In this document: positions 36,976 through 45,970 of the stretch, one piece after another
Layout of the letters: every line of letters begins with the position of its first letter
Position numbering within the stretch: the stretch's first letter is position 1
NCBI RefSeq assembly: GCF_002760245.1
Contig: NZ_ASCA01000016.1
Coordinates: forward strand, 1 to 57,718
DNA length: 57,718 bases
Direction: 5' to 3'
Origin: Streptococcus suis YS161
GTDB lineage: Bacteria > Bacillota > Bacilli > Lactobacillales > Streptococcaceae
Translations under genes and position numbers: made by a program
The notes under the pieces: model-generated
Told to the model about the DNA's origin: nothing
What the model saw: the letters and a program-made list of their open reading frames with translations, nothing else
The model's database searches: none

Positions 36976-37966
36976 CCAAATTAAAGCTACAGTATTTATT
37001 CCAGTTTATAATGGTGAAAATGACCATTTAGAAGAAACATTGTCTGCTCTTTACAATCAAAAGACAGATTTTAATTGGAATGTCCTTATAACAGATTCTG
37101 GTTCAAGCGATAATTCTGTTCCTATTATTCGTAAGTTTGCTGATAAATATGGGAACCTTACGTTAAAGCAGATTGATAAAAGTGAATATTCACATGGTGG
37201 AACTCGACAAATGGCAGCTGAAATATCAGACGGAGAGTATATGGTGTATCTTAGTCAGGATGCTGTTCCATACAATCAAAATTGGTTAAATGAGATGCTG
37301 GCACCGTTTGAAATTAGTGAAAAAGTCGTTGCGGTACTTGCACGTCAGAAACCTAGAGACTATTGTTTTCCTGCCATGAAATACGACATCAATGCGGTAT
37401 TTGAGGAGCAAGGGACACCTGATGCGGTGACGATTTGGACTAGAACTGTTTCAGAACAGGTTGGAATGTACACAAAAGAATCATTTTATAGTGATGTGTG
37501 TTCAGCAGCTCCACGTCTTTTTCTAGTGAATGAAATAGGTTATCGCCCAGTCAAGTATTCCGAGGATTATGAGTATGGAAAAGATATTATAGATGCGGGA
37601 TATTACAAGGCATATAATGGCCGAGCAATAGTCGAACACTCAAACGATGTTTTGTTAAAAGAGTATAAAAAACGTATCTTTGACGAAACATATAACGTTC
37701 GTCTAAATAGTGGAGCACCAGAGTCGCAAATGAGCTTGTGGTTTATATTCCGTCAAAGTTTGAAAGGGATTCTAAAAGATATACCTAAAATATTGAGAGA
37801 TAAAGATTATTCTTTAAAGAAGAAATTATATTGGTCAGTTGTTAATCCCTTGTTCCATATTGAGAAATGGCGTGGGATTCGACTTGCAAATATGATAAAA
37901 CTAGATGAGGATATATCAAGCTTTTCATTAGAACATCAGGGGAAAAAAAAGAAAATAGTCTATTAG
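36968..37966 (+). CDS. GT2-family glycosyltransferase (rhamnosyltransferase-like)
   Basis: A 332-residue GT2 enzyme: TVFIPVYNGENDHLEETL at the N-terminus, TDSGSSDNSV, the EYSHGGTRQMAAE motif seen in rhamnosyltransferases, and LSQDAVP as the metal site. The C-terminal basic helices suggest peripheral membrane binding. It resembles RgpE/GacG-type enzymes in position and fold, but it follows rather than precedes rgpF, so a one-to-one match with RgpE is not certain. It overlaps the preceding gene by 8 bp. Confidence 0.85.
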   Translation: MANQIKATVFIPVYNGENDHLEETLSALYNQKTDFNWNVLITDSGSSDNSVPIIRKFADKYGNLTLKQIDKSEYSHGGTRQMAAEISDGEYMVYLSQDAVPYNQNWLNEMLAPFEISEKVVAVLARQKPRDYCFPAMKYDINAVFEEQGTPDAVTIWTRTVSEQVGMYTKESFYSDVCSAAPRLFLVNEIGYRPVKYSEDYEYGKDIIDAGYYKAYNGRAIVEHSNDVLLKEYKKRIFDETYNVRLNSGAPESQMSLWFIFRQSLKGILKDIPKILRDKDYSLKKKLYWSVVNPLFHIEKWRGIRLANMIKLDEDISSFSLEHQGKKKKIVY

Positions 37967-38011
37967 TTGACAATCTAAATGTTATTTAATTAGGAAGAGA
38001 AAGTATTCCAA

Positions 38012-40549
38012 ATGCCTTATTTTAAGAAAATATTTTACGAAAATATGAGAAAAATAATGGATAGAGATTTGAAAATTCAATCAATGAAAAAGTATTTTAA
38101 AAAAAGCATACAAAAAGATATACTTATGAAAGTTGTTTTGATGCTAGCAGCTATTGTGATTGGAACATTTTCATTGAGTGAATATTTAGTGGATTATATC
38201 ACTATTAGCCAGACTGTAACTGAATTTCGGTATGTCTTACAGGTCTTATCTGCTATTTCGATTCTCATTTTTTCATCCTATCTTTCTGTAAATATTGGAG
38301 GGGAATTTTTTAGAAAGTTAATAGATTCATATTTTGTATATTTACTCATCTCTTATTTTTTACTAATGACCCAAAATCTTAATAATGAATCTTTTGATTT
38401 TGCGACTTTTGATACGAATCAATTTTTTGAGATAGGAAGTTTTGGAGTAATTATTATTGTCATTTCTTTAGCATTTGTTCTAAAGTATTTGGCTAGCAAA
38501 GTTGAAGTAATTAAGAAGTATTCTAATTATTTAAATGAAAATAAGTCAACAAATTTATTATTAGCTTTATTAGTATCATTAATCGTATTGCAAGATAGCA
38601 AGCTGATAGAGAAGTTGAAGCAATTTTTATATTTATCAAACGGCGGTGATCCAACAAGTTTTTATTTTTATTTGTTGTATAAGTTAGTTGTGATACTCGC
38701 TTTCGTTTCGATAGTTACATATTTATTTTGGAAAACGTGCGGAGATATAAGGAAAAATAACTCAGTTTTTTCTTTGGCTATTATTAGCTCATTGTTTTTT
38801 GCCCTAATTTTCAACTTCATGATACAGTTTGGTATCAGAATGGATGAGGATTATCTTGGTGAATACATTTTTCCCGGTGCAACCTTATTTCAAATCATTA
38901 TATTATCACTAATCTATATCTTTGTATATTTTTTACTTAACCGCTATTGGTTAGCAACTCTGGTCATTCTATTATCAGGTACTGCATTTACGATTGCGAA
39001 TTATTTAAAATTTAACCTACGTAGCGAGCCATTATTGGTGACCGATCTATCAATGATTACACAGATAGATTTGATTTTTAGTTTTTTGGATGTGAAAATA
39101 TTACTATTTTCAATACTATTAATTGCTGTACTCATATATATATATTTGTTTTTGAATTCTAGATATTTAAAAGGAAGAATTATCACTTCACTTCGTACAC
39201 AAATTGTCCTAGTTTTATTAACATTTTCAATCCTAGGTGGAGTTTATGGAATTTTTAAAAATCAGGAAAATGGCTATATTTCAGAAGGAATACCTATACT
39301 TTCAAAAATCAATAACGGTAGAAACATTACTTTCGAAGGTCATGCAAGAAGTGCACGATATCAATCATTAATGTTTGTATGGATGAAGCAATTGACTAGA
39401 ACATTGATGGAAAAGCCAGAAAATTATAGTCAAAAAACTATTGAAGAGCTAGTAGAAAAATATAAACATCGTGCAGATGAAATTAATAGTACCAGAACTC
39501 AAAATATTTCAGATGAGACAGTCATCTTTATTTTAAGTGAAGGTCTTGCAAATCCAAATAGAATTGAAGGAGTAACTTTAACTGAGGATATTTTTAAAAA
39601 CATTGATGCAATAAAAGCTGGAACAACTAGTGGTTTAATGAAGTCCGATAATTATGGTGGTGGAACTGCGAATATGGAGTCTCAGGCGCTTATTGGACTT
39701 CCATTTTATAACTTATCAAATTCGATTTCGATTTATAATGTTGAAGTACTGCCAAAAATGTCAATTATTCCTTCGATTAGCGATTCATATCTCAGTCAAA
39801 ACAAGTATGTCATTCATCTTGGAGGCACTCAGTTATACTCTCGGGCAGATGTTTATAGGCGTCTTAATTTTGGAACTTTTGTTGCTACTGATGGTAATGC
39901 GACTGAGCCTACGGTAAACGAAAAATATGGTGGCTTCCCTAGTGATGAATCCACATATCAAAATATTTTGGATAGGCTAGATGTAAATCAAAGTCAATTT
40001 TTCTCTGTTATTACTTATCAAAATCATATTCCTTGGACTATGGACGAACCATCATACATTACTGGTTCCGGTATAGGTTTTTCAGATTTGGAAAATAGTC
40101 GTTTAACAAACTTTGCAAGGCTTGTATATGAGACAGATATAGTCACAAAAGGATTTTTAGACAAACTTGCTAATATTGATAAGGATATTACTGTTGTATT
40201 TTACGGTGACCATTTACCAGGGCTATACCCCATTTCTGCATTTGATAATAACCCTGAAAGTCAATACTTAACAGATTATTTTATCTGGAGTAATAAGTCC
40301 AATACTAAATTAGATTTTCCAGTTGTAAATTCAACAGATTTCCCAGCAGCGTTACTCGCACATACAAACTCTAGAGTTTCACCTTATTATGCGTTATTGA
40401 CCGATGTTTTAGAAAATGCTAGTGTGGATAAAAGAGCACTAACAGATGAACAACTAAAAATTGCTAATGACCTGAAATTGGTTGAGTACGATCTTATTGC
40501 TGGAAAATCGTATTTGAAACAATATAATCAGTTCTTTCAAATGAAGTAG
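38012..40549 (+). CDS. GacH-like membrane glycerol-phosphate transferase (LTA synthase superfamily)
   Basis: An 845-residue protein. About eleven or twelve membrane helices occupy residues 35-440, followed by an extracellular sulfatase-fold domain (about 495-800). The nucleophile is predicted as Thr552 in GGGTANMES; YQNHIPW and FYGDHLPG carry metal ligands. In S. pyogenes, GacH in this position transfers glycerol phosphate from phosphatidylglycerol to group-carbohydrate GlcNAc side chains. The long membrane part (versus five helices in LtaS) and the gene order support the GacH reading. The start is uncertain: the GGAAGAG at 37993 is far, and ATG at 38045 or 38057 is possible. Confidence 0.85.
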   Translation: MPYFKKIFYENMRKIMDRDLKIQSMKKYFKKSIQKDILMKVVLMLAAIVIGTFSLSEYLVDYITISQTVTEFRYVLQVLSAISILIFSSYLSVNIGGEFFRKLIDSYFVYLLISYFLLMTQNLNNESFDFATFDTNQFFEIGSFGVIIIVISLAFVLKYLASKVEVIKKYSNYLNENKSTNLLLALLVSLIVLQDSKLIEKLKQFLYLSNGGDPTSFYFYLLYKLVVILAFVSIVTYLFWKTCGDIRKNNSVFSLAIISSLFFALIFNFMIQFGIRMDEDYLGEYIFPGATLFQIIILSLIYIFVYFLLNRYWLATLVILLSGTAFTIANYLKFNLRSEPLLVTDLSMITQIDLIFSFLDVKILLFSILLIAVLIYIYLFLNSRYLKGRIITSLRTQIVLVLLTFSILGGVYGIFKNQENGYISEGIPILSKINNGRNITFEGHARSARYQSLMFVWMKQLTRTLMEKPENYSQKTIEELVEKYKHRADEINSTRTQNISDETVIFILSEGLANPNRIEGVTLTEDIFKNIDAIKAGTTSGLMKSDNYGGGTANMESQALIGLPFYNLSNSISIYNVEVLPKMSIIPSISDSYLSQNKYVIHLGGTQLYSRADVYRRLNFGTFVATDGNATEPTVNEKYGGFPSDESTYQNILDRLDVNQSQFFSVITYQNHIPWTMDEPSYITGSGIGFSDLENSRLTNFARLVYETDIVTKGFLDKLANIDKDITVVFYGDHLPGLYPISAFDNNPESQYLTDYFIWSNKSNTKLDFPVVNSTDFPAALLAHTNSRVSPYYALLTDVLENASVDKRALTDEQLKIANDLKLVEYDLIAGKSYLKQYNQFFQMK

Positions 40550-40599
40550 ATTGTGCAAAATCTACAATTAATCAATTACAAAATAGAAGTTTAGAAGAT

Positions 40600-41586
40600 A
40601 TGAAAAGAATAGCGAATAATACTAATAAAATACCAGTTTTAGCAATTACAATTCCTTGCTATAATGAAGAGGATGTTTTACCAATTACTGCTCCATTGTT
40701 TTTAAAGAAAATACAATCACTAATTGAAGAAGGTTTAGTTGCTAAAAATAGTAGAGTAGTATTTGTAGATGATGGAAGTAAAGACGATACATGGAAAATT
40801 ATTTCTAATCTATCAAAACAATCAGTTCATTGTACTGGATTGCGTCAAAGTCGAAATAGAGGACATCAAAATGCAGTTTATGCAGGCTTGATGGAAAGTA
40901 AAAATTGGGCGGATATTACAATTTCCATTGATTGCGATGGTCAAGATGATATTGACGCAATGGATGAGATGATTTTTGCATATATGCAAGGAGCAGAAAT
41001 TGTATATGGTGTCAGGAATGATCGTGATTCTGATACATTTTTTAAAAAAACAACCGCGCAATCTTTCTATAAATTGATGGATTGGCTTGGTGTGGAGACA
41101 GTATATAATCATGCAGACTATCGCTTAGTATCTAGTAAGGTACTGAGGGAGTTTGAAAAATTTGATGAAGTTAACTTATTCCTTAGGGGAATGTTTCCTT
41201 TAGTGGGATTTAATAGTACATATGTATACTATAAACGAAAAGAACGATTAGCTGGAAATAGTAAATATCCTCTAAGTAAAATGCTTCATTTGGCATTTGA
41301 AGGGATAACGAGTTTGAGTGTAAGACCAATACGCCTGGTGACAAGCCTTGGAATGATAATGGCTCTCGTGAGTTTTTTAAGTATTTTCTGGATTTTTATC
41401 CGTTTCTTCTCGGGTGATACAGTTTCTGGGTGGGCTTCAAATGCCACTCTACTAAGTCTTTTTTGTGGAGTACAGTTGGTTTGTCTAGGAATAATTGGTG
41501 AATATGTTGGAAAAATTTATTTGGAAGTAAAAAATCGTCCCAAATATATAATAAGTGAGAGAGTAGGTAGAGAAGATGAGAACTAA
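40600..41586 (+). CDS. GacI-like polyprenyl-phosphate glycosyltransferase
   Basis: A 328-residue GT2 enzyme of the GtrB/DPM1 type. AITIPCYNEEDVLP, FVDDGSKDDTW and SIDCDGQDD (DxD) lie in the cytoplasmic domain. Two C-terminal membrane helices (about 250-310) follow. These enzymes charge undecaprenyl phosphate with one sugar on the inner face. In S. pyogenes, GacI makes GlcNAc-P-Und for side chains, and the position after gacH is the same here. The sugar cannot be read from sequence. It overlaps the next gene by 11 bp. Confidence 0.87.
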   Translation: MKRIANNTNKIPVLAITIPCYNEEDVLPITAPLFLKKIQSLIEEGLVAKNSRVVFVDDGSKDDTWKIISNLSKQSVHCTGLRQSRNRGHQNAVYAGLMESKNWADITISIDCDGQDDIDAMDEMIFAYMQGAEIVYGVRNDRDSDTFFKKTTAQSFYKLMDWLGVETVYNHADYRLVSSKVLREFEKFDEVNLFLRGMFPLVGFNSTYVYYKRKERLAGNSKYPLSKMLHLAFEGITSLSVRPIRLVTSLGMIMALVSFLSIFWIFIRFFSGDTVSGWASNATLLSLFCGVQLVCLGIIGEYVGKIYLEVKNRPKYIISERVGREDEN

Positions 41587-43156
41587 AACAGATTTTAATT
41601 ACCTGCAAGTCATTTTGCTCTCACTGGGAAAAACTTTAATACTTGTCTGTTCTATCATAGTTGCTGGATTTATGTCATTTCTATCCTTGAAATCAACAGG
41701 CTATATGAAATTAGATATTACACAAACAACTATTTTTACCAAGAATAATATTGTATTCTATTTCATTTTAATAGTAGGATTTGTATTGATTTCTTTAATA
41801 ACCAAGCATCTTGAAAAGATTTCTTCTACTATATTGTTCATTGGGGGTACTTGCATATTTTTAGCAATTGGTTTGTTTTTAGCTGAAAATGCAGGAGAGG
41901 TGATTCGTTCAGATCCGGGCGCAGTATTAAAGACAGCAATAGAGATAAATAATGGGAATTTTTCTTCATTTGAAAAAATAGACCATACTCACTATATGGC
42001 AACCTTTCCAACTCAAATGGGATTGTTGACGTTGTTTAGACTATACACTATTTTTACTTCTAACCCTGAAGATTTATTTCGGTTACAGGTTTTTTTAGTT
42101 TGTGTATCAAATTTTTTACTTTGGCAAATTGCTAATTTATTGTTCGAAAAAAGAGCTATCAGTAATCTTGTAATTTTACTATCACATTTATTTTTACCTT
42201 CCATATTCCTCACATTATGGATATATGGAGATATTCCAGGTTTAGTATTTATTCTACTCTCTCTTTATTTTTATATTCATTATTCAAAACAAAAAAAAAT
42301 TATCTTCTTTTTTCTATCAACTATATGCATTACTATAGCGTGTCTAATCAGAGCAAACTATCTCATATTTCTTATACTACTTTTGTTATTGCAAGTCGTT
42401 GAATTAATAAAGAAACCATCTATAATGATCTGTATATCGATGCTTATATTACCAGTGAGTTACACCATATCAAATAATTCTATACATAATTACTATGAAA
42501 AAAAGATTCAAAATGAGATTACCTATCCATCTCAAAAAGCATGGATAGTCATGGGATTGAATGATAAAGTGGCTAGTCCAGGTTACTGGGATGGATATAC
42601 TAATTTTATTCGAGAGTGGAATAACTATAATGATGAACAGACTGAACAAGCTGTAAATAGAGATCTTAATGAGCGTATGCAGGCTTTAAAAACAAATCCA
42701 AAATATGCTCAACAATTTTTTTATAACAAAATTAATGTAACTTGGAATGAACCTACTTTCCAATCGATTTTTGTTGGTCCACTAGAAGCCTATGGGCAAT
42801 CTACTGAAACAAATTCACTGAACGATCTTTATAGCGAGGGCCCTCTATACAATATTTATAACAAATATATGGCGGTAATTGTATCCTTGATTTATCTATC
42901 TACTTTAATCTCTGCTTTACTACAACTGCTGTCTAGGACTAAAGACTATAACTTCTTACTATTGGTTCCATATATTTATTTGATTGGTGGCTTTTCATTC
43001 CACTTATTTTGGGAAGTTAAATCACGATATGTTTTTCCATATGTGTATTTGCTTATTTTACTCTGTGCTACAAATTTCTACTTTTTCGGAAATAAAATAT
43101 TTGAATATAAACACTTGCTTTTAGTGAATAAAATTAGAAAACGGAGAAGGAGATGA
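41576..43156 (+). CDS. GT-C-fold membrane glycosyltransferase (first of two)
   Basis: A 526-residue protein with about eleven membrane helices. The first extracellular loop has acidic residues in RSDPGAVLKTA, as expected for GT-C enzymes that take sugars from polyprenyl phosphate outside the membrane. An extracellular domain around 300-410 contains SQKAWIVMGLND and PGYWDGYTN, resembling GT39-like mannosyltransferases. It should add the side-chain residue to the exported rhamnan using the GacI-type product. Very AT-rich codons. Overlaps both neighbours. Confidence 0.78.
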   Translation: MRTKTDFNYLQVILLSLGKTLILVCSIIVAGFMSFLSLKSTGYMKLDITQTTIFTKNNIVFYFILIVGFVLISLITKHLEKISSTILFIGGTCIFLAIGLFLAENAGEVIRSDPGAVLKTAIEINNGNFSSFEKIDHTHYMATFPTQMGLLTLFRLYTIFTSNPEDLFRLQVFLVCVSNFLLWQIANLLFEKRAISNLVILLSHLFLPSIFLTLWIYGDIPGLVFILLSLYFYIHYSKQKKIIFFFLSTICITIACLIRANYLIFLILLLLLQVVELIKKPSIMICISMLILPVSYTISNNSIHNYYEKKIQNEITYPSQKAWIVMGLNDKVASPGYWDGYTNFIREWNNYNDEQTEQAVNRDLNERMQALKTNPKYAQQFFYNKINVTWNEPTFQSIFVGPLEAYGQSTETNSLNDLYSEGPLYNIYNKYMAVIVSLIYLSTLISALLQLLSRTKDYNFLLLVPYIYLIGGFSFHLFWEVKSRYVFPYVYLLILLCATNFYFFGNKIFEYKHLLLVNKIRKRRRR

Positions 43157-44502
43157 AGTTAAATCGATTTTCCTTTATGCTATGTATTTTATCGGCATGT
43201 TTACTTCTAACCTATTTAGTATGGGCAAAAACAATTCCATTTGATGGTGCTCCTGATGAGTACTTACGCTATAAGATTCCTATGTTTATATATAAGCACG
43301 GACATCTTCCAACTGGCTATGATACCGAAACTTTATTTGATAGAGGTGGAAATTGGTCTTATGGCTTCTATTCTCAGTTTCTAGCTCCATTGTTTAGTGC
43401 GCTTTTCATGAAAGTGACGAGTCTATTTAGCCAAAGTGACCAGGCACTGTTATTAGCTGCGAGATTTACTAGTGTTATTAGCGGAGTTTTGACTGCAAAT
43501 GTGATTGCACTTTCTGTCTGGAGAATCACAAAAAGTAAAATGATTTGCTTGTTTACAATCTTATTTGTTGGACTTTGGCCACAAATTATCTTTTTATCCT
43601 CCTACGTTAATAATGACATCATTGGATTGTTGGGAGTAGCTTTAGTCACTGATGTAGTTGTAAAAACAAGCATTGCTCGCAAGTGGACATATTTTGATAC
43701 CATTTATTTAGCATTGGGTTTTATTGTTTGCTTATTAGGATATATCAATACCTATGGTTTTGTATTGTTTGCTGGTATATATTTCCTGTTCGCAATCAAC
43801 TACTCTAATAAACTGAAGCACAATAGCTTCGTAATGAAAATCAATCATTGTGTCTTACTATCAATTATCTTAATTGTCGTTGTTGCACCATTTTTTGTAA
43901 GAAATTATCTCTTATATGGAGATTTTTTTGGCAGTAGTGCCTTTGAAGCTGCTCATCAAAAATGGATTGAACAGGGTGGTGAGTCAATGTTAAATGGCGC
44001 TGTTAGTTATGGTAGAAATTTTATAGAGTTTTTTACTTGGCGTAACTATGATTTTATTGTTTGGACTTGGCAGTCATTTATTGGTCGATTTAGCTATATG
44101 TCCTTGGTTCTGTCAGACTTTCTCTACAATGTCTATTGGTATAGTTTGATAATTGGAGTATGTTTTAGCATTTTTTATAAGTTTAAAATAAAGCTCTCGA
44201 TATGGGAAATTTTTGCATATTTATCACTTGCAGGCTCAATGCTAATAACTATTTTTTTACACGTTTATAGGAGTTACTTTACTGATTATCAGCCACAAGG
44301 TAGATATATCATTGGATTATTTGTTCCACTATGCTTGATGATGATGTTCGGGTATTGGAAGTTATTAAAAATGTATCCGAAAATTCAAAGACTGGTTTTC
44401 CTTATTTCGGCTCTCTTACTTATTTTAAGTAGTATTCATATTTTCAAAAGTTATATTTATGATTTTTACATCATTCGAGGACTCGGTGTTATTTATCATT
44501 GA
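43153..44502 (+). CDS. GT-C-fold membrane glycosyltransferase (second of two)
   Basis: A 449-residue protein with about ten membrane helices. The first loop carries FDGAPDEYLRYKIP (Asp-Glu pair), and a late loop has YQPQGRYIIGLF, both features of DUF2142/GT-C-type proteins. It overlaps the preceding gene by 4 bp (ATGA) and ends the polysaccharide operon. Role inferred as a second side-chain transfer to the rhamnan. Acceptor and donor unknown. Confidence 0.75.
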   Translation: MKLNRFSFMLCILSACLLLTYLVWAKTIPFDGAPDEYLRYKIPMFIYKHGHLPTGYDTETLFDRGGNWSYGFYSQFLAPLFSALFMKVTSLFSQSDQALLLAARFTSVISGVLTANVIALSVWRITKSKMICLFTILFVGLWPQIIFLSSYVNNDIIGLLGVALVTDVVVKTSIARKWTYFDTIYLALGFIVCLLGYINTYGFVLFAGIYFLFAINYSNKLKHNSFVMKINHCVLLSIILIVVVAPFFVRNYLLYGDFFGSSAFEAAHQKWIEQGGESMLNGAVSYGRNFIEFFTWRNYDFIVWTWQSFIGRFSYMSLVLSDFLYNVYWYSLIIGVCFSIFYKFKIKLSIWEIFAYLSLAGSMLITIFLHVYRSYFTDYQPQGRYIIGLFVPLCLMMMFGYWKLLKMYPKIQRLVFLISALLLILSSIHIFKSYIYDFYIIRGLGVIYH

Positions 44503-44698
44503 TATATATTATTATGGTAAAATACAAAGAATTTGTGGATTTTAAAATTTGTTCAATAAATTAAGGTTTATTGGCAAGTAAATCTTGTCAACTATAAATG
44601 GTTGCTGAAAAGTTCGTAATAGAGAGAAGTAAAATATTTCATTTCTTTTACAAATAAGACGCCGTTGTCATGTAAATGTAATAAAAATTTCAAAAGAT

Positions 44699-44729
44699 AG
44701 AGGTTTTCATAGGAAAATCTCTTTTTTTG
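44699..44729 (+). terminator. Terminator after the polysaccharide operon
   Basis: AGAGGTTTTC and GAAAATCTCT pair (one G-T) around ATAG, with a run of seven T following. Confidence 0.8.
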
Positions 44730-44756
44730 TGCTAGAATAATAGATGGAGGTCCGAT

Positions 44757-45245
44757 ATGATCAAAATTTTTGGTAAAATTCGTTACCATTGGCAACCGGA
44801 TTTATCATGGGCCATTATTTACTGGTCACTTACCTTCACGCCTATTTTCATTGGTATGACACTTTTATTGGAAAAGTTGAGAGTGTCAAGATTATTTATC
44901 TTACTGCTCTCTCTCTTTGCTGTATTAGTAGTGCTTGGCTTACATCGCTATTTCGAGATAAAAGAAAAGCATTTACGGATTGCTTCGGCTAATCCTTTTG
45001 CAGTACAGAAAATTGAAATTGCTACCATAAAAAAAATTGAAGTTTCTTATCTAGCCATTCGCATATTTTCCCAAGAATTTCCCAATGGGCAGGTGTATCA
45101 CATGCGCAAATGGCCGAAAAAATACTTTATTAACCATTTAGCTATTCATAATTGCTTCAAGGGTGAGATTGAAATAATAGACCATTTAATAAAACAGGAT
45201 TATTTTGAAGAGTATTATACAAAAAAAGCCAAATCAATCCGCTGA
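44757..45245 (+). CDS. ebsA: EbsA-family membrane protein
   Basis: A 162-residue protein beginning MIKIFGKIRYHWQPDLSWAI, the start of the streptococcal EbsA (often called pore-forming protein) family. Two membrane helices (about 20-38 and 45-63) are followed by a soluble PH-like region of about 90 residues. GGAGG precedes the ATG. The family name comes from an enterococcal gene linked to aggregation substance; its function is not known. Its 3' end overlaps the opposite-strand ferredoxin gene by 12 bp. Confidence 0.8.
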   Translation: MIKIFGKIRYHWQPDLSWAIIYWSLTFTPIFIGMTLLLEKLRVSRLFILLLSLFAVLVVLGLHRYFEIKEKHLRIASANPFAVQKIEIATIKKIEVSYLAIRIFSQEFPNGQVYHMRKWPKKYFINHLAIHNCFKGEIEIIDHLIKQDYFEEYYTKKAKSIR

Positions 45246-45428
45246 AATGGCTTTTGTAGGACATGATTTGATGGCTTTGAGAATATCTGGATTGGGTTCA
45301 ATCGTTTTCTCAAATTGTGAGTCGTCTGAAAAAACAACGATACCGTCGTCATCATAATCGAATATAGATGAATAGGTTTGGCAGAGCCCGCAGGCAATGC
45401 ACCGTTCAGGAATAAGTTTTATTTTCAT
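45234..45428 (-). CDS. fer: Ferredoxin, single [4Fe-4S]-cluster type
   Basis: A 64-residue acidic protein with CIACGLCQTY (three Cys of the cluster) and CPTKAI (fourth Cys). It is the short Gram-positive ferredoxin with only one cluster. The start MKIKLIPERC at 45428 is the only sensible one, but no Shine-Dalgarno precedes it; the promoter elements place transcription start at the ATG itself. It converges on and overlaps ebsA by 12 bp. Confidence 0.93.
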   Translation of the reverse strand: MKIKLIPERCIACGLCQTYSSIFDYDDDGIVVFSDDSQFEKTIEPNPDILKAIKSCPTKAISAD

Positions 45429-45434
45429 ATTAGT

Positions 45435-45463
45435 ATTGTAATCATATTTTAATAAAAATACAA
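45435..45463 (-). promoter_or_regulatory. Promoter predicting a leaderless ferredoxin mRNA
   Basis: On minus, -35 TTGTAT (45463-45458) and -10 TACAAT (45440-45435) are 17 bp apart. Only six bases separate the -10 from the ATG at 45428, so the expected start (+7) is the A of the ATG. The -35 also overlaps the AAGGAG used by the divergent LysM-type gene. Confidence 0.65.
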
Positions 45464-45478
45464 GGAGTTTTCTCGATA

Positions 45479-45961
45479 ATGTCACAAGAGCCATGGAATG
45501 AAGAAGTTTATCAAACAGAAACAGTTAGTCGAAAAGAACGTTTAAACAAGGGAGTAGCAAGTACAACAGTATTTACAGCCTTGGCAATTATTTTCTTTGT
45601 TATCGTACTGATTATTGGTATCACTGCCATCTACTTGTCGGTTGGAGGAAGTAAAACAGATTCAACTAAAGAATTTTATAATCCAAGCTCCGCGGCAGTT
45701 GTAGCAGAAAGTTCAACTTCAGTTGCAGAAACACAGGAGTCTACTTCTACTGATGCGACAGAAACAGAAACAACGGAAACAAGTTCCAGTCTAGCAGAAG
45801 CTACGGATGGCTCGACTCTTACTGTTCAAGCAGGTGAAGGTGTTGGGCAATTAGCCGCACGTGGCGGGATTTCAATTGCTGAGTTAGAGCGGTTAAATCC
45901 AGAGAAAATGACCACAGGGTCTTGGCTTGCGCATCCAGGTGATGTAGTCCGTATTAGATAA
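45479..45961 (+). CDS. SAG1386/EF1546-family surface protein with LysM domain
   Basis: A 160-residue protein: a short cytoplasmic segment, one membrane helix (about 30-54), a Ser/Thr/Glu-rich stretch (about 70-115), and a C-terminal LysM-like module (LTVQAGEGVGQLAARGGISIAELERLN to the end). It is the architecture of the SAG1386/EF1546 family. It is likely anchored in the membrane with the LysM reaching the peptidoglycan. AAGGAG lies 11 bp upstream. It precedes cmk by 9 bp, a conserved pairing. Confidence 0.82.
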   Translation: MSQEPWNEEVYQTETVSRKERLNKGVASTTVFTALAIIFFVIVLIIGITAIYLSVGGSKTDSTKEFYNPSSAAVVAESSTSVAETQESTSTDATETETTETSSSLAEATDGSTLTVQAGEGVGQLAARGGISIAELERLNPEKMTTGSWLAHPGDVVRIR

Positions 45962-45970
45962 AGAGGAGTT

